Positions 11,720 to 22,445 of a stretch of 64,000 bases of DNA are shown here, in pieces; position 1 is the first letter of the stretch; each line of letters opens with the position of its first letter. The DNA comes from Cepaea nemoralis (Eukaryota; Mollusca; Gastropoda; Stylommatophora; Helicidae), in the NCBI GenBank assembly GCA_014155875.1, contig JACEFZ010017823.1:82501-146500 (forward strand). The letters are read 5' to 3'. The translations under genes were made by a program, and so were the position numbers. The notes under the pieces were generated by a model. It saw only the letters and a list, made by a program, of their open reading frames with translations. It searched no databases and was not told the DNA's origin.

Positions 11720-12911
11720 CAGTGGTGGACTGGCTCTGAATATATTGGTTGGCAGCAGACGTAAGTGACCCACCCACAACCATATTCAGTATTTATAAAT
11801 AAATAAATACCATTTTTTTTTAAATACAGAAGTGGCAAACATATATAAATAAATGTATATTTTTTAATTGCAGTGTACATATATTTCAGATATATTTGGC
11901 AATATACAGTGGATACTAAATGTAAATGCAGATCGTTATAACTGAATTTTAAATTATGTATTTTTTAAAACTGTAAATAAATGTTGGATATTTTTGAATA
12001 GTTTGTTTGTACTGAACATTTTACACTTTAACAGGTAGTTTAAAATATATTTCATGCAGTACAGTAAATTAAGAGGAATCGTTTGACTTCACTAGATGGA
12101 TTGCACAAATCTGTCAATAATTGCTTCTGCGTTCATCTAATAATTCCTGTTCATTGTATAGTAGCATGTATGATTCCAAGCTCTCATCAGGCAGTGAATT
12201 TCTTAGTTTGTCTTTATGATCTTTAGCTTTGATCATGTCCTCTCACTTTCGGCTCGAGTAAATGATAGATGCAGATGACTATACAATTTCTAAAGGTTAT
12301 CATATGCCTTGTGAAGTCTGTTGGATGCCAGCATTCTCACTATCATTAAAGCAGTACATTTAATAAATCAAAGTTTGAAGCAAAATAAAACAGTTCCAGT
12401 ATCACTTGATCTTTGCCAATTTGTGAACACTGCTTAGCAATACCTTCCCATGCTTCATCTTCAAGGTCCTTCTCCACAATAGTTTAAACTTTGCTGGGTC
12501 CAAGCAGGATACATCTTCATACATAGTTTGTTGTACAAAGTGTGAATCTAGTGACTTGACAATGCTGGTGTTAAACACATTTACTCAAAAATCAGCTAGA
12601 GAATCTGAGAAATTTCCTTCATCATCATACATGGGTTCATCTGCCATTCTTGTCTTCTTCATCTATCTCCTAACTGGCAAAGAGTCAATTTCCATTGTGT
12701 GATTTTGAACCATATTCAACTGTGAAATGTTGTCATTACTTGTTTTGCAAATATCAATGCCTTGCTGTGAACATTACCAAATGTTCTTGTCTGCAACGTT
12801 AACTATGTAGTAGCAAAATCTACTAAACTAAAATCTTCTAAGAAGAGGACACACTTTAACAGAGGCCCACTTGCCATGAGGCAAGCTGACACCCTGGCCA
12901 GTCTGCCACTG
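11720..12911 (-). mobile_element. Decayed hAT transposon with TIRs
   Basis: The ends are inverted copies: CAGTGGTGGACTGGC at 11720 and CAGTGGCAGACTGGC on the minus strand from 12911. The CAGTG start is typical of hAT ends. The flanking octamers tatattta and tgtatttg match at 6 of 8 positions, as an aged 8-bp target duplication would. On the minus strand about 12140-12280 reads SFTRAESERT, stop, SKLKIIKTKLRNSLPDESLES, which is the hAT C-terminal dimerisation signature (AERxFSxLKxIKxxLR). Stops and frameshifts run throughout, so it is dead. About 11780-12060 holds AT-rich internal sequence only. Confidence 0.8.
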
Positions 12912-14220
12912 TGTATTTGATTTGAGATGTATTTGTCTGGATATGCATTTGGCTTGATGTGCATTTGACTTGAGTTACATTTGATGTAATGTGAATTTGA
13001 CATAATGTATGTTTTACCTGATTTGTATTTGATATAATGTGTTTGATTTGATGTGTGTTTGACTTTGTGTGTTTGATTTGATATGTGTGTGACTTGATGT
13101 GTGATTGGCATAATGTGTGTCTGACTTGATGTGTGATTGGCATAATGTGTGTTTGACTTGATGTATGTTTGGTGTAATGTGTGTCTGACATGATGTATGT
13201 TTGGTGTAATGTGTGTTTGACTTGATGTATGTTTGGTGTAATGTGTCTGACTTGATGTATGTTTGGTGTAATGTGTGTTTGACTTGATGTATGTTTGGTG
13301 TAATGTGTGTTTGGCTTGATGTATGTTTGGTGTAATGTGTGTTTGACTTGATGCTTGTTTGGTGTAATGTCTGTTTGACTTGGATGTATGTTTGGTGTAA
13401 TGTGAGTTTGACTTGATGCCTGTTTGGTGTAATGTCTGTTTGACTTGATGTATGTTTGGTGTAATGTGTGTTTGACTTGATGCCTGTTTGGTGTAATGTG
13501 TGTTTGACTTGATGCCTGTTTGGTGTAATGTGTGTTTGACTTGATGCCTGTTTGGTGTAATGTGAGTTTGACTTGATGCCTGTTTGGTGTAATGTGAGTT
13601 TGACTTGATGCCTGTTTGGTGTAATGTGTGTTTGACTTGATGCCTGTTTGGTGTAATGTGAGTTTGACTTGATGCCTGTTTGGTGTAATGTGAGTTTGAC
13701 TTGATGCCTGTTTGGTGTAATGTGAGTTTGACTTGATGCCTGTTTGGTGTAATGTGTGTTTGACTTTATGCCTGTTTGGTGTAATGTGTGTTTGACTTGA
13801 TGCCTGTTTGGTGTAATGTGAGTTTGACTTGATGTATGTTTGGTGTAATGTCTGTTTGACTTGATGTATGTTTGGTGTAATGTGAGTTTGACATGATGTA
13901 TGTTTGGTGTAATGTGTGTTTGACTTGATGCCTGTTTGGCTTGATGTACATTGACTTTTATCTACATTGACTGATGTGTGTTTAATTTAATGTGTGTTTG
14001 ATTTAATGTGTGTTTGAGTTGACATGTGTTGGTCTTGAGGTCAATTTATCTTGAGATGAATTTGTCTTGAGGTGTATGTGATTGGAAATGTATTTCACAT
14101 GAGATGATGTATTTACTTCCCATTTATTTTTGTCTTTAAATGTATTTGACTTGAAATGCATTTGGTTTGAAATTTGTTTAATTTGAAATGCATTTGACAT
14201 GATATTAACTTAACTGGAAA
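12912..14220 (+). repeat. 32-bp minisatellite (TGTGTTTGACTTGATG family)
   Basis: Units of about 32 bp such as TGTAATGTGAGTTTGACTTG plus ATGCCTGTTTGG form a regular core at 13150-13960. Both edges hold shorter, diverged units (TTTGATTTGATGTG, TTTGAAATGCA). Minus-strand open frames (QVKHTLHQ-type repeats) are repeat artefacts. Confidence 0.93.
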
Positions 14221-14256
14221 TGTTTTCACTGGAAACATTTATAAATGTTTTTCTAA

Positions 14257-14440
14257 TATGCACACCTTGTATGAACAATGTTTTGCTGATATGCACATCA
14301 TGAATGAACAATGTTTTCCCGATATGCACATCATGAATGAACAATGTTTTGCCGATATGCACATCATGAATGAACAATGTTTTGCCGATATGCACATCAT
14401 GAATGAACAATGTTTTGCCGATATGCACATCATGAATTTG
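14257..14440 (+). repeat. 33-bp minisatellite
   Basis: Six near-identical 33-bp units (ATGCACATCATGAATGAACA plus ATGTTTTGCCGAT). Because 33 is a multiple of three, both strands give open repeat frames that should not be called genes. The array resumes for part of a unit at 14690 after a SINE. Confidence 0.93.
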
Positions 14441-14689
14441 TGTTTTTTTTCCGCACATCCTTTACAGGACATCGCTGTCAACAATAGCATCTTTCAGCTG
14501 TATGTTGATTTCTTGGCAAGATTACGCTCAGTAGTTTGCCATTGCTTTCTGAGCGGCCGGCTCACATACCCCGTAAGTTACCGATGCGATTCGAACCACT
14601 GCTGATTCTCACCGTCATCACGTTACCAACAAGAGTATACGAGATTACGGAGAAAAGTCATAACCTCTAAGCCACGAAGCCGGCTACAT
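14441..14689 (-). mobile_element. tRNA-derived SINE (family S1, full-length)
   Basis: On the minus strand the head has an A-box-like GGCTTCGTGGCTTAGAGG and a B box GGTTCGAATCG. The body contains GCAATGGCAAACTACTGAGC, TTGCCAAGAAATC and TCCTGTAAAGGATGTGC, then an A-rich tail. The 11-mer acatcatgaat lies on both sides (14428-14438 and about 14688-14698), consistent with a target-site duplication within the 33-bp array. Related bodies occur at 16651, 16843, 19391 and 22100. Confidence 0.8.
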
Positions 14690-14819
14690 CATGAATGAAC
14701 AATGTATATTGCTGTAAATTATGTTGCACTTTCTGAAATAAATGCTTTATAGAAATCAGTTTTTGTTTCATCTTCCAATCTTTTCATTGTATTCTCTAAG
14801 GTGTAACTTTGTTTTGGTG

Positions 14820-14925
14820 GCATCAGAATGTGGTGTAATTCAAGTTGTAGGTTACTTCAAGCTGTAGGTTACTTCAAGCTGCAGGTTACTTCAAGTTGTA
14901 GGTTACTTCAAGCTGTAGGTATGTA
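14820..14925 (+). repeat. 17-bp tandem repeat
   Basis: About six units of CAAGCTGTAGGTTACTT with few differences. The flanks (14700-14820 and 14925-15020) show nothing recognisable. Confidence 0.85.
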
Positions 14926-15019
14926 TCATACCTTCAAATCTTGAGTATAGTGCTCAATTTGCTGTATTCAAATCTTCAATTCCAATTACAGGTGCAAATG
15001 ACATTCATAAAAATCTGCA

Positions 15020-15185
15020 GTAGTGTAGTGGCTAGCATGACTGCCTGCCAGCCCAGGGGTTATGGGTTCGATCTTGCATCAAGATGGATATTTTAAATTA
15101 CCTGGGCTCCCAGATCAACCCAACCTGTTATACGTAGAACCAGAGGGGAATGCAGGCCTGGCACTGGAACTTCACATCTTCAGAC
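15020..15185 (+). mobile_element. tRNA-derived SINE-like sequence
   Basis: GTAGTGTAGTGGCTAGCATG (A-box-like) is followed 30 bp later by ATGGGTTCGATCTTGC (B-box-like), then a 100-bp unrelated body. This is the order of a tRNA-derived SINE head. Similar, more decayed heads are near 18240 and 49180. No target duplication is clear. Confidence 0.45.
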
Positions 15186-15821
15186 TGGCATATTAGAATG
15201 TAACTAGGTCATGATTCCGCACAGCACACACAGCATACATAGAATGGCTGAGGTTAGGCCAAGGTTGGAAATATTCCTCCGCAGGTTTAGGCATTTCAGT
15301 GTCTACAGGCTTCAACCCAATGCCCCTAAGGAATTAATTGTTGCATTTGCTGAACTAAGGTTAGTGCAGCGAGGAAGAGGTGCAGATGAAGCTGGTGGTT
15401 TTAAAACAAAACAAAAAAAGAAAGGAGCAGGAAGAAGGAGGAGGAGAAGATGAAAGGGATGAGGTGGAGAAGAATGGGGAAGAGAAGAAACAGAGGAAAG
15501 AAGATGAAATAAAATAATCACAGTAGCATCAGGTTAATACTACAAAGTGCTAGCAAAGATAAAGAACAACATTCAACTACAGATGTGTCTGTCTATCAAT
15601 ATAAAAGTTTACTCAAACATACCTTGTCTACAATCTACCTTGGCAGAAAATGTTTAAACCAAACAAATCATAACTATTTGCAAAAACATATGCAAGAGCA
15701 AAAGATCATTTTTTTAATGTATGACTCTTTAATAAAACAAAGAACAAAAACAAAAAATAAAGCAACCGATGGCCTTTCAGGTGATATTCTGAGACACAGA
15801 AGATGAACTCATTTCTGTGTT

Positions 15822-16198
15822 GTTACTGAGCCTGTGTGTTACTGAGCCTGTGTGTTACTGAGCCTGTGTGTTACTGAGCCTGTGTGTTACTGAGCCTGTG
15901 TGTTACTGAGCCTGTGTGTTACTGAGCCTGTGTGTTACTGAGCCTGTGTGTTACTGAGCCTGTGTGTTACTGAGACTGTGTGTTACTGAGCCTGTGTGTT
16001 ACTGAGCCTGTGTGTTACTGAGACTGTGTGTTACTGAGCCTGTGTGTTACTGAGCCTGTGTGTTACTGAGCCTGTGTGTTACTGAGCCTGTGTGTTACTG
16101 AGCCTGTGTGTTACTGAGCCTGTGTGTTACTGAGCCTGTGTGTTACTGAGCCTGTGTGTTACTGAGCCTGTGTGTTACTGAGCCTGTGTGTTACTGAG
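15822..16198 (+). repeat. 16-bp minisatellite, about 23 copies
   Basis: GTTACTGAGCCTGTGT is repeated almost without change; two units read GAGACTG. Its homogeneity suggests recent expansion. The flank at 15190-15820 has purine-rich low-complexity sequence (15410-15510) and no supported gene. Confidence 0.97.
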
Positions 16199-16360
16199 GC
16201 CCATATGGGAAGTAAAACTAAGGAGGGTGGACGTGATCCCATACAAACTTTAGGTACAGAATTAAACCAATCCTGAACAAGTCTACAAAGGATTTGGCTT
16301 AAGTTGGTTGTGGATCTATGGTCCGTTGGAAGTTAAAAAAGAAGTGTGCATACATATCCT

Positions 16361-16637
16361 TACTGGCACCTTGCCATCTTGACAGACGATAATTTTGTTA
16401 CATTGTGCTTCAAAAAAGAGCACAACAATTAAACCCATTGCAAGGACCAGGGATGGAGTAATACCTCTCCACAGCACAAAGCCTGGGCTGAATCGTAGAG
16501 GCCATGTGTTTCCCATCCAGGTTGATCCCTCTCTCAGCCTGCCTAGTTTACTCCAGAGGAAAGGTTAACACCAATACATCTGGGAAGACAAGCTACAGAA
16601 GCTGCTGAATCAGCAAAGCAATGCTCTAACTGTCCGC
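16361..16637 (-). mobile_element. Deletion derivative of LINE A (non-autonomous)
   Basis: The reverse complement matches LINE A twice. 16637 down to about 16450 equals 5728-5925 (GCGGACAGTTAGAGCATTGC ... TTACTCCATCCCTGGTC). The remainder equals its 3' end (AAGCACA ... ATCGTCTGTCAAGATGGCAAGGTGCCA). The whole RT region is absent. It is therefore a short element sharing both ends with LINE A, either an internal deletion copy or a SINE that borrows the LINE's machinery. Confidence 0.75.
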
Positions 16638-16650
16638 ACATATAATTTTA

Positions 16651-16745
16651 CATGTCCTTTGCAGAACATTTGATCAACCCCAGGTTGATATTTTAGGCAA
16701 TTTTACACTCAGTAGTTTGCCATTGCATTCTAAACGAGAAGTCAA
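16651..16745 (-). mobile_element. SINE S1 body fragment
   Basis: The minus strand carries AATGCAATGGCAAACTACTG followed by a body ending TTCTGCAAAGGACATGT, matching the S1 SINE at 14441-14689 but without the tRNA-like head. Confidence 0.6.
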
Positions 16746-16842
16746 CCTTTTAATTGAACTGACCGGTGTTGGAAATAAACCCATTTTTATACATACAGTG
16801 ACATGTATGTTTGTATTTTCTGACATTAATATATATATATAT

Positions 16843-16996
16843 AATGATGATGAAGGGGTTACGAATGCAGTTCCCCATACAAAGGTATGAGTGCCAATGG
16901 CAAACTACTGAGCCTAAACTTGCCAAGAAATCACAAACAGTAAAAACAAATGCTGGGGTTGTTGCGGCGTCCTGTAAGGGATATGCAGCTAACTTT

Positions 16997-16999
<3 letters not shown>
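16843..16999 (+). mobile_element. SINE S1 body fragment
   Basis: The plus strand has CAATGGCAAACTACTGAGCC, CTTGCCAAGAAATCACAAAC and GCGTCCTGTAAGGGATATGC in the same order and spacing as the S1 element. It ends directly at the (TA)n run that starts at about 17000. Confidence 0.65.

Positions 17000-17080
<81 letters not shown>
17000..17080. repeat. (TA)n microsatellite
   Basis: About 40 TA dinucleotides with a single break (tatta). It abuts the 3' end of the SINE fragment. Confidence 0.97.
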
Positions 17081-17081
<1 letters not shown>

Positions 17082-18364
17082 AGCAGGGGGAGATAAAAGG
17101 TTTACAAAAGGGATATTTTATCTATAAACGTCTATGCTACTGGTGTGGTGCTCCCCTGGCCAAATAGTTTCCCTGTTCACTTTCTAAAAGGTAGGAAATT
17201 TGCAGTGACAATTACAAACTCATGCAATAAATTTTTTTTAATGAAAGAACAGAAATTTGTATAAATATAAAAATATTGTCAGAATGTTGAACAACGGCCA
17301 CATGTTTAAAAAAAAAAAAAAATAGCAATGCTCCTTTATCAAGCACGTGAAACAAAAGAAAATCTCTTTGTACGTCTTAAACATTGATAGAATACAAAAT
17401 GTCGATACAGATAAATCTGCCAGTTACAACTGTAAAATTTAATAAAAATGAAAAATGCTAAGATATTATTTCAAACAAACAAAATTTAAATGAAAAATTA
17501 AAGGAAGCAAAATCATTACAATTTATATACCAAAGATAATCAGAGCTAAATAAGCAAACCAAAGAAAGAAAAATGTAAGTGCCAATTATAATACAAGCAT
17601 AATTATTCTTTTCAACGCAACAATTAAAATAAAAACATGTAAAGATGATCATGGCAAGATGGGAAATTTTGGTGAATGAAATCACCATAAAATTCGACAA
17701 GCCTACCTGGCATATTAAGCTCAAAATATGCTGTACTTAAATATTTCTTGGCAACAAATCAGGTCTTGGTATATTAATGGAAAAAAACTAGTGCATTTAT
17801 ATTTCTAAAATAACTATTCTATTTATATATTCTGAAATAACTATTCTCTACATATTATCCAAAATATCTATTCTCTGTATTGTATTCTTCCAAAACAGCA
17901 GTTATCTGTTTATTCCAGAAGTAACTATTCTTTGAATCAATTTCTGAATGTTGTTATAATTTAACAAATATCTCCATTTCTTTCAAAGAAAAGCAGGATT
18001 CAACATTCCTCAAATAATGATATCTAAACTTGGTGTTTAGGGAATAATGGCTTGTGAGACAACACTGCATTCAAAACTGTATAGAATAAAAGAGGAACTT
18101 TACAAAACTGTTCACATACTGAGAATTCATCTGTCAGTGGAAACGTGAAAGAACCAACGCAAGAAGAAGACTATCAACTTGGTGTTTGGATCATTCAGCT
18201 TCTACTGATAATTTCAGAAATAAATAAATTACTTAGTATACAGTAACTGTGCTAGCTTGCCTACCAAATGGTCCATGGTTCAATCCTCATTGTTGTATGT
18301 ATAAGCTCTCTCTCACAAGTCATGTCAAATTTTTAAAAAAGAAGAGTCACAAGCCATGATAGCT
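17081..18364. other. AT-rich sequence without a recognised gene
   Basis: I see no supported coding region. 17800-17960 holds diverged repeats of about 35 bp built on 'AATAACTATTCT'. About 18240-18340 resembles a SINE head (GTGCTAGCTTGCCTACC, then GGTTCAATCCTC). The remainder is AT-rich and featureless to the eye. Confidence 0.5.
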
Positions 18365-18860
18365 CATCATCATTATCAAGTGCCATGTTGATAAGTGGGG
18401 AAGGTCACTGCTTGCCATCTCACATACTCACCAGTCTTGTATCAATCTGTGTTCTTGTTCAAGTTATGACACGTGACCAAGCCATTCAGATAATTATTTC
18501 TTTGGCTTCCCTTGCTCTTTCCCCATCAAGTTTGTCAGTTGTCACTAAGTTTACACATGTAACTTTCTTCATAATGTGCCCCGAAATCTTGACTGTTTAC
18601 ATCTAATTTCTTAAATCTATTTACGGTTTTCATTTGTGTCATGTAGGACTTTCTTATTTGTTTTTCTGTGTATTCTTTGCATTTTCCCCAGAAACCACAT
18701 TTTCACTGCCATTAGATGTTTATAAACATGTCTGTATATTGTCCATGTTTCACAACCATACAACAGTATGGGTTCTACACAGCACTTGAACACACTTTTT
18801 CTCAATGCAATTGACAGTCTTTTATTGGTGCATACACTATTTAATATTTTGTGAATTGCC
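18365..18860 (-). mobile_element. LINE family C, decayed 3' fragment
   Basis: The minus strand reads NKRLSIALRKSVFKCCVEPI, LLYGCETWTIYR, HLMAVKMWFLGKMQRI and TNKKVLHDTNENRK, the C-terminal part of family C (compare 46168-47421), then a diverged end with a CATCAT tail at 18365. Many substitutions mark it as the oldest C fragment in the window. A 41-bp direct duplication (ending AAGTCAGGAAAACTA) follows at 19000-19090. Confidence 0.75.
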
Positions 18861-19390
18861 AAACCATAGTTTCCTATGCCCCTATAAAGAAGGTAGCCAT
18901 TCAATTGCCTTTCCTCTTGGCAGTGACCATAGCCACTGTCTGTATGAAGCGATCCTCTGCCTACCGTCACAAACATGAGGTCATAACCAACAAAGACCTG
19001 TCTGCTGCTAAGTTAGAAATATGCCTCACAAGTCAGGAAAACTATATGTAAGTTAGAAATATGTCTCACAAGTCAGGAAAACTACATGTAAGTTAAAGGG
19101 TATATATAGGACAAACAATGTTTCTAATCTGTTGTGAGTGCTCATCATGGACCATGTCGTTAATTTCACCACTAAATGTTTCCAGTGACAAACACGCCAA
19201 GAGTAATGAAGTGGTGAAGGCAATGAAGGCAGTGGAGTTGTGGTCTTTGAGAAGAATGTTGAGGCAAAAACGAATGCTGATGTACTGATTGCTGCAGTCA
19301 TGACAAGAACCCATCAAAACCACAAGGAAATGATAAATGAAACTTATGACAAACATTAACAGAAGAAGGATTTGATCATTATAATTTGAA

Positions 19391-19500
19391 AGTTAGTCGC
19401 ATATCCTTTACAGAATGTTGCAATTAACTCCAGCATTAATTTGCTGTTTGTAATTTACTAGGCAAGTTTTTTTTAGTTCAGTAATTTGCCATTGCTTTAG
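19391..19500 (-). mobile_element. SINE S1 body fragment
   Basis: The minus strand contains AGCAATGGCAAATTACTGAA, an A-run, CTTGCC, and TTCTGTAAAGGATATGCGAC, as in S1. The head is not recognisable. Confidence 0.55.
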
Positions 19501-19599
19501 GACATATATTGAGAAAACCTGAGAATAGTATCACTAGAAAGTCCTCTTTCTGGATTTAACTGTGGAAAAGGAGATACAGGAAAATCTAAAAGCACAAGA

Positions 19600-20795
19600 A
19601 TATTGAGAATATCGTGGACAGAGAAGAATGTTGAGAATATCGTAGACGGAGAAGAATGTTCAGAATGTCGTGGACAGAAAAGAATGTTGAGAACATTGTG
19701 GACAGAGAAGAATGTCGAGAATATTGTAGATAGAAAAGAATGTTGAGAACATTGTGGACAGAGAAGAGTGTTGAGAATATTGTGGGCAAAGAAGAATATT
19801 GTAGACAGAGAAGAATGTTGAGAATATTGTGGACAGAGAAAAATGTTGAGAATATTGTGGACGGAGAAGAGTGTTGAGAATATTGTGGACAGAAGAAGAG
19901 TGTTGAGAATATTGTGGACAGAGAAGAATATTGTAGACAGAGAAGAATGATGAGAATATTGTGGACAGAGAAGAGTGTTGAGAATATTGTGGACAGAGAA
20001 GTATATTGTAGACAGGGAAGAATGTTGAGAATATTGTGGACAGAGAAAAATGTTGAGAATATTGTGGGCAGAGAAGAATGTTGAGAATATAGTGGATACA
20101 GAAGAATGTTGAGAATATCGCTGGACAGAGAAGAATGTTGAGAATATCTTGACAGAGAAGAATGTTGAGAATATCATGGACAGAGAAGAATGTTGAGAAT
20201 ATTGTGGACAGAGAAGAATGTTAAGAATATCTTGACAGAGAAGAATGTTGAGAATATTATGGACACAGAAGAATGTTGAGAATATCATGGCTAGAGAAGA
20301 ATGTTGAGAATATCATGACTAGAGAAGAATGTTGAGAATATCATGGACAGAGAAGAATGTTGAGAATATCATGGCTAGAGAAGAATGTTGAGAATATCTT
20401 GACAGAGAAGAATGTTGAGAATATCATGACTAGAGAAGAATGTTGAGAATATCTTGACAGAGAAGAATGTTGAGAATATCATGGACAGAGAAGAATGTTG
20501 AGAATATCTTGACAGAGAAGAATGTTGAGAATATCATGTACAGAGAAGAAAGTTGAGAATATCATGGACAGAGAAGAATGTTGAGAATATCATGGACAGA
20601 GAAGAATGTTGAGAATATCATGGACAGAGAAGAATGTTGAGAATATTGTGGCCAGAGAAGAATGTTGAGAATATAATGGACAGAGAAGAATGTTGAGAAT
20701 ATTGTGGACAGAGAAGAATGTTGAGAATATCATGGGCAGAGAAGAATGTTGAGAATATCGTGGACAGAGAAGAATGTTGAGAATATCAGTGTCTA
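19600..20795 (+). repeat. 30-bp minisatellite, about 39 copies
   Basis: Units of GAAGAATGTTGAGAATATCA plus TGGACAGA, with ATT/ATC and GTGG/CTTG variants. The near-30-bp period leaves a 263-codon minus-strand open frame (19497-20288) of repeated SQHSSLSTIF-type units, which I treat as an artefact. Confidence 0.95.
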
Positions 20796-21060
20796 AAGGG
20801 ATGGTGAGATGCACAGTTTCTTAATTCCTGGACATACTGAGTTGGGGGTTCAAAATTACATGCAGGTGATTTGCTTTGCATTGATATTGATGGTACAAGG
20901 TGGTGGCCGTACAGACAGCAATGGCAAAGTTCGTCATTCATGCTGTATCCTCTACTGGGGTATAGGTCCTCAAATAATTCACTCCAAACCTTCCTTTCCT
21001 TGGCTATGCCATGCAGCTCTGTCCATGTCCTCCCCATATGATTAATTTCTCTGTCCATGT
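20796..21060 (-). pseudogene. LINE C-terminal ORF fragment
   Basis: The minus strand from 21058 reads MDREINHMGRTWTELHGIAK followed by ERKVWSELFEDLYPS. This is the common end of APE-type LINE ORFs (xMGxTWxELxxLAxDRxxWRxxV..L.P). The 32-bp array next to it (21015-21305) repeats the first 11 codons of this very stretch. Confidence 0.65.
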
Positions 21061-21305
21061 CCTCTCCATACGATTAATTTCTCTGTCCATGTCCTCCCCA
21101 TACGATTAATTTCTCTGTCCATGTCCTCCCCATACGATTAATTTCTCTGTCCATGTCCTCCCCATACGATTAATTTCTCTGTCCATGTCCTCCCCATATG
21201 ATTAATTTCTCTGTCCATGTCCTACTCATACGATTAATTTCTGTCCATGTCCTACCTATACAATTAATTTCTGTCCATGTCCTACCTATACAATTAATTT
21301 CTCTG
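21015..21305 (-). repeat. 32-bp array amplified from LINE coding sequence
   Basis: About nine units of CTCTGTCCATGTCCTCCCCA plus TACGATTAATTT. On the minus strand each unit is ATGGACAGAGAAATTAATCG plus TATGGGGAGGAC, i.e. MDREINRMGR, the same segment that opens the neighbouring LINE ORF fragment. Units towards 21300 are shorter and diverged. Confidence 0.85.
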
Positions 21306-21434
21306 TCTACTTCTCCTCTCCATATGTTTTTAGGTCTTCCAGTGTTGAATCTATGATGACAATGATATTTCAGTTTAATGTGTCAGGTTCGCAACAGAAA
21401 CATTACGACCTGATCTCATCTTGACAGTTGATGC

Positions 21435-21975
21435 TAAGCATCATTTTCTGTGCGACTAGGGTATCTTTTCTCCATTTTCTATGAGACTAGGCTATCTTTT
21501 CTCCATTTTCTACAAGACTAGGCTATCTTTTCTCTATTTTCTATGAGACCAGGGCATCTTTTCTCTATTTTCTATGCTGCTAGGGTATCTTTTCTCCATT
21601 TTCTATGCAACTAGGGTATCTTTTCTCAATTTTCTATGTGACTAGGGTATATTTCATCAATTTTCTATGTGACTAGGCTATCTTTTCTCCATTTTCAATG
21701 AGACAAGGCTATCTTTTCTCCATTTTCTTTGTGACTAGGGTATATTTTCTCTATTTTCTATGCGACTAGAGTATATTTTCTCCATTTTCTATGCGATTAG
21801 GGTATATTTTTTTCCATTTTCTATGCGACTATGGTATATGTTTTCCATTTTTTATGCGTCTAGGGTATATTTTCTCCATTTTCTATGCGACTAGGCTATG
21901 TTTTCTCAATTTTCTATGCAACTATGATGTCTTTTCTCTGTTTTCTATGCAACGAGGGTATCTTTACTCCATATT
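21435..21975 (+). repeat. 32-bp minisatellite, about 16 copies
   Basis: Units of TTTTCTCCATTTTCTATGCG plus ACTAGGGTATC, moderately diverged. The sequence 21306-21434 between the two arrays is unassigned. Confidence 0.93.
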
Positions 21976-22099
21976 GCAGTGTAGGAACATTGTTTAGAAG
22001 TGTATAAGCTTGTACAGCCGGCATCTGTGTCTTAGGGATAGTGAGTGTAGTTTCACAATACTGACACACTGGGTTTGATGTCAGCCGCAGGCCATTTGA

Positions 22100-22240
22100 A
22101 TGATATATGAGCATCAGTGGTTCAGAAAGCAGTGGCAAACTATTCAAAGTAAAATTGTGTCAAAAAGCACAAACAGCCCAACAATACTGGGGTTGATTGT
22201 TACCTCTTGTATTAGGAAATGGAACTAACTTTAATATGCT
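22100..22240 (+). mobile_element. SINE S1 body fragment
   Basis: AAGCAGTGGCAAACTATTCA, an AATACTGGGGTTG block and a diverged end (TTAGGAAATGGAACTAACTTT) match the S1 3' half at 16843-16999. Confidence 0.5.
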
Positions 22241-22261
22241 TGTACAGGGCAAACACTAATA

Positions 22262-22445
22262 CTTCATATTTCTACTGCAAATGATACATATTACTGCAAA
22301 TGATAAACATTACTACAAATGATAAACATTACTACAAATGATAAATACTACTACAAATGATAAATATTACTACAAATGATAAATACTACTACAAATGAAT
22401 AATAGTACTGAAAATAATCAATACAACTTCAAATGATTAACCCTA
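22262..22445 (+). repeat. 19-bp tandem repeat
   Basis: About nine units of TACTACAAATGATAAATAT. The following 22446-23390 is AT-rich; it holds one 50-bp direct repeat (TGATATTTTCCAACAC..., 23015-23115) and no supported gene. Confidence 0.85.

Noticed and set aside
19497..20288. 263-codon minus-strand open frame
   Set aside because: It is a translation of the 30-bp minisatellite, whose period is a multiple of three. No domain, no start context and no other coding signal.
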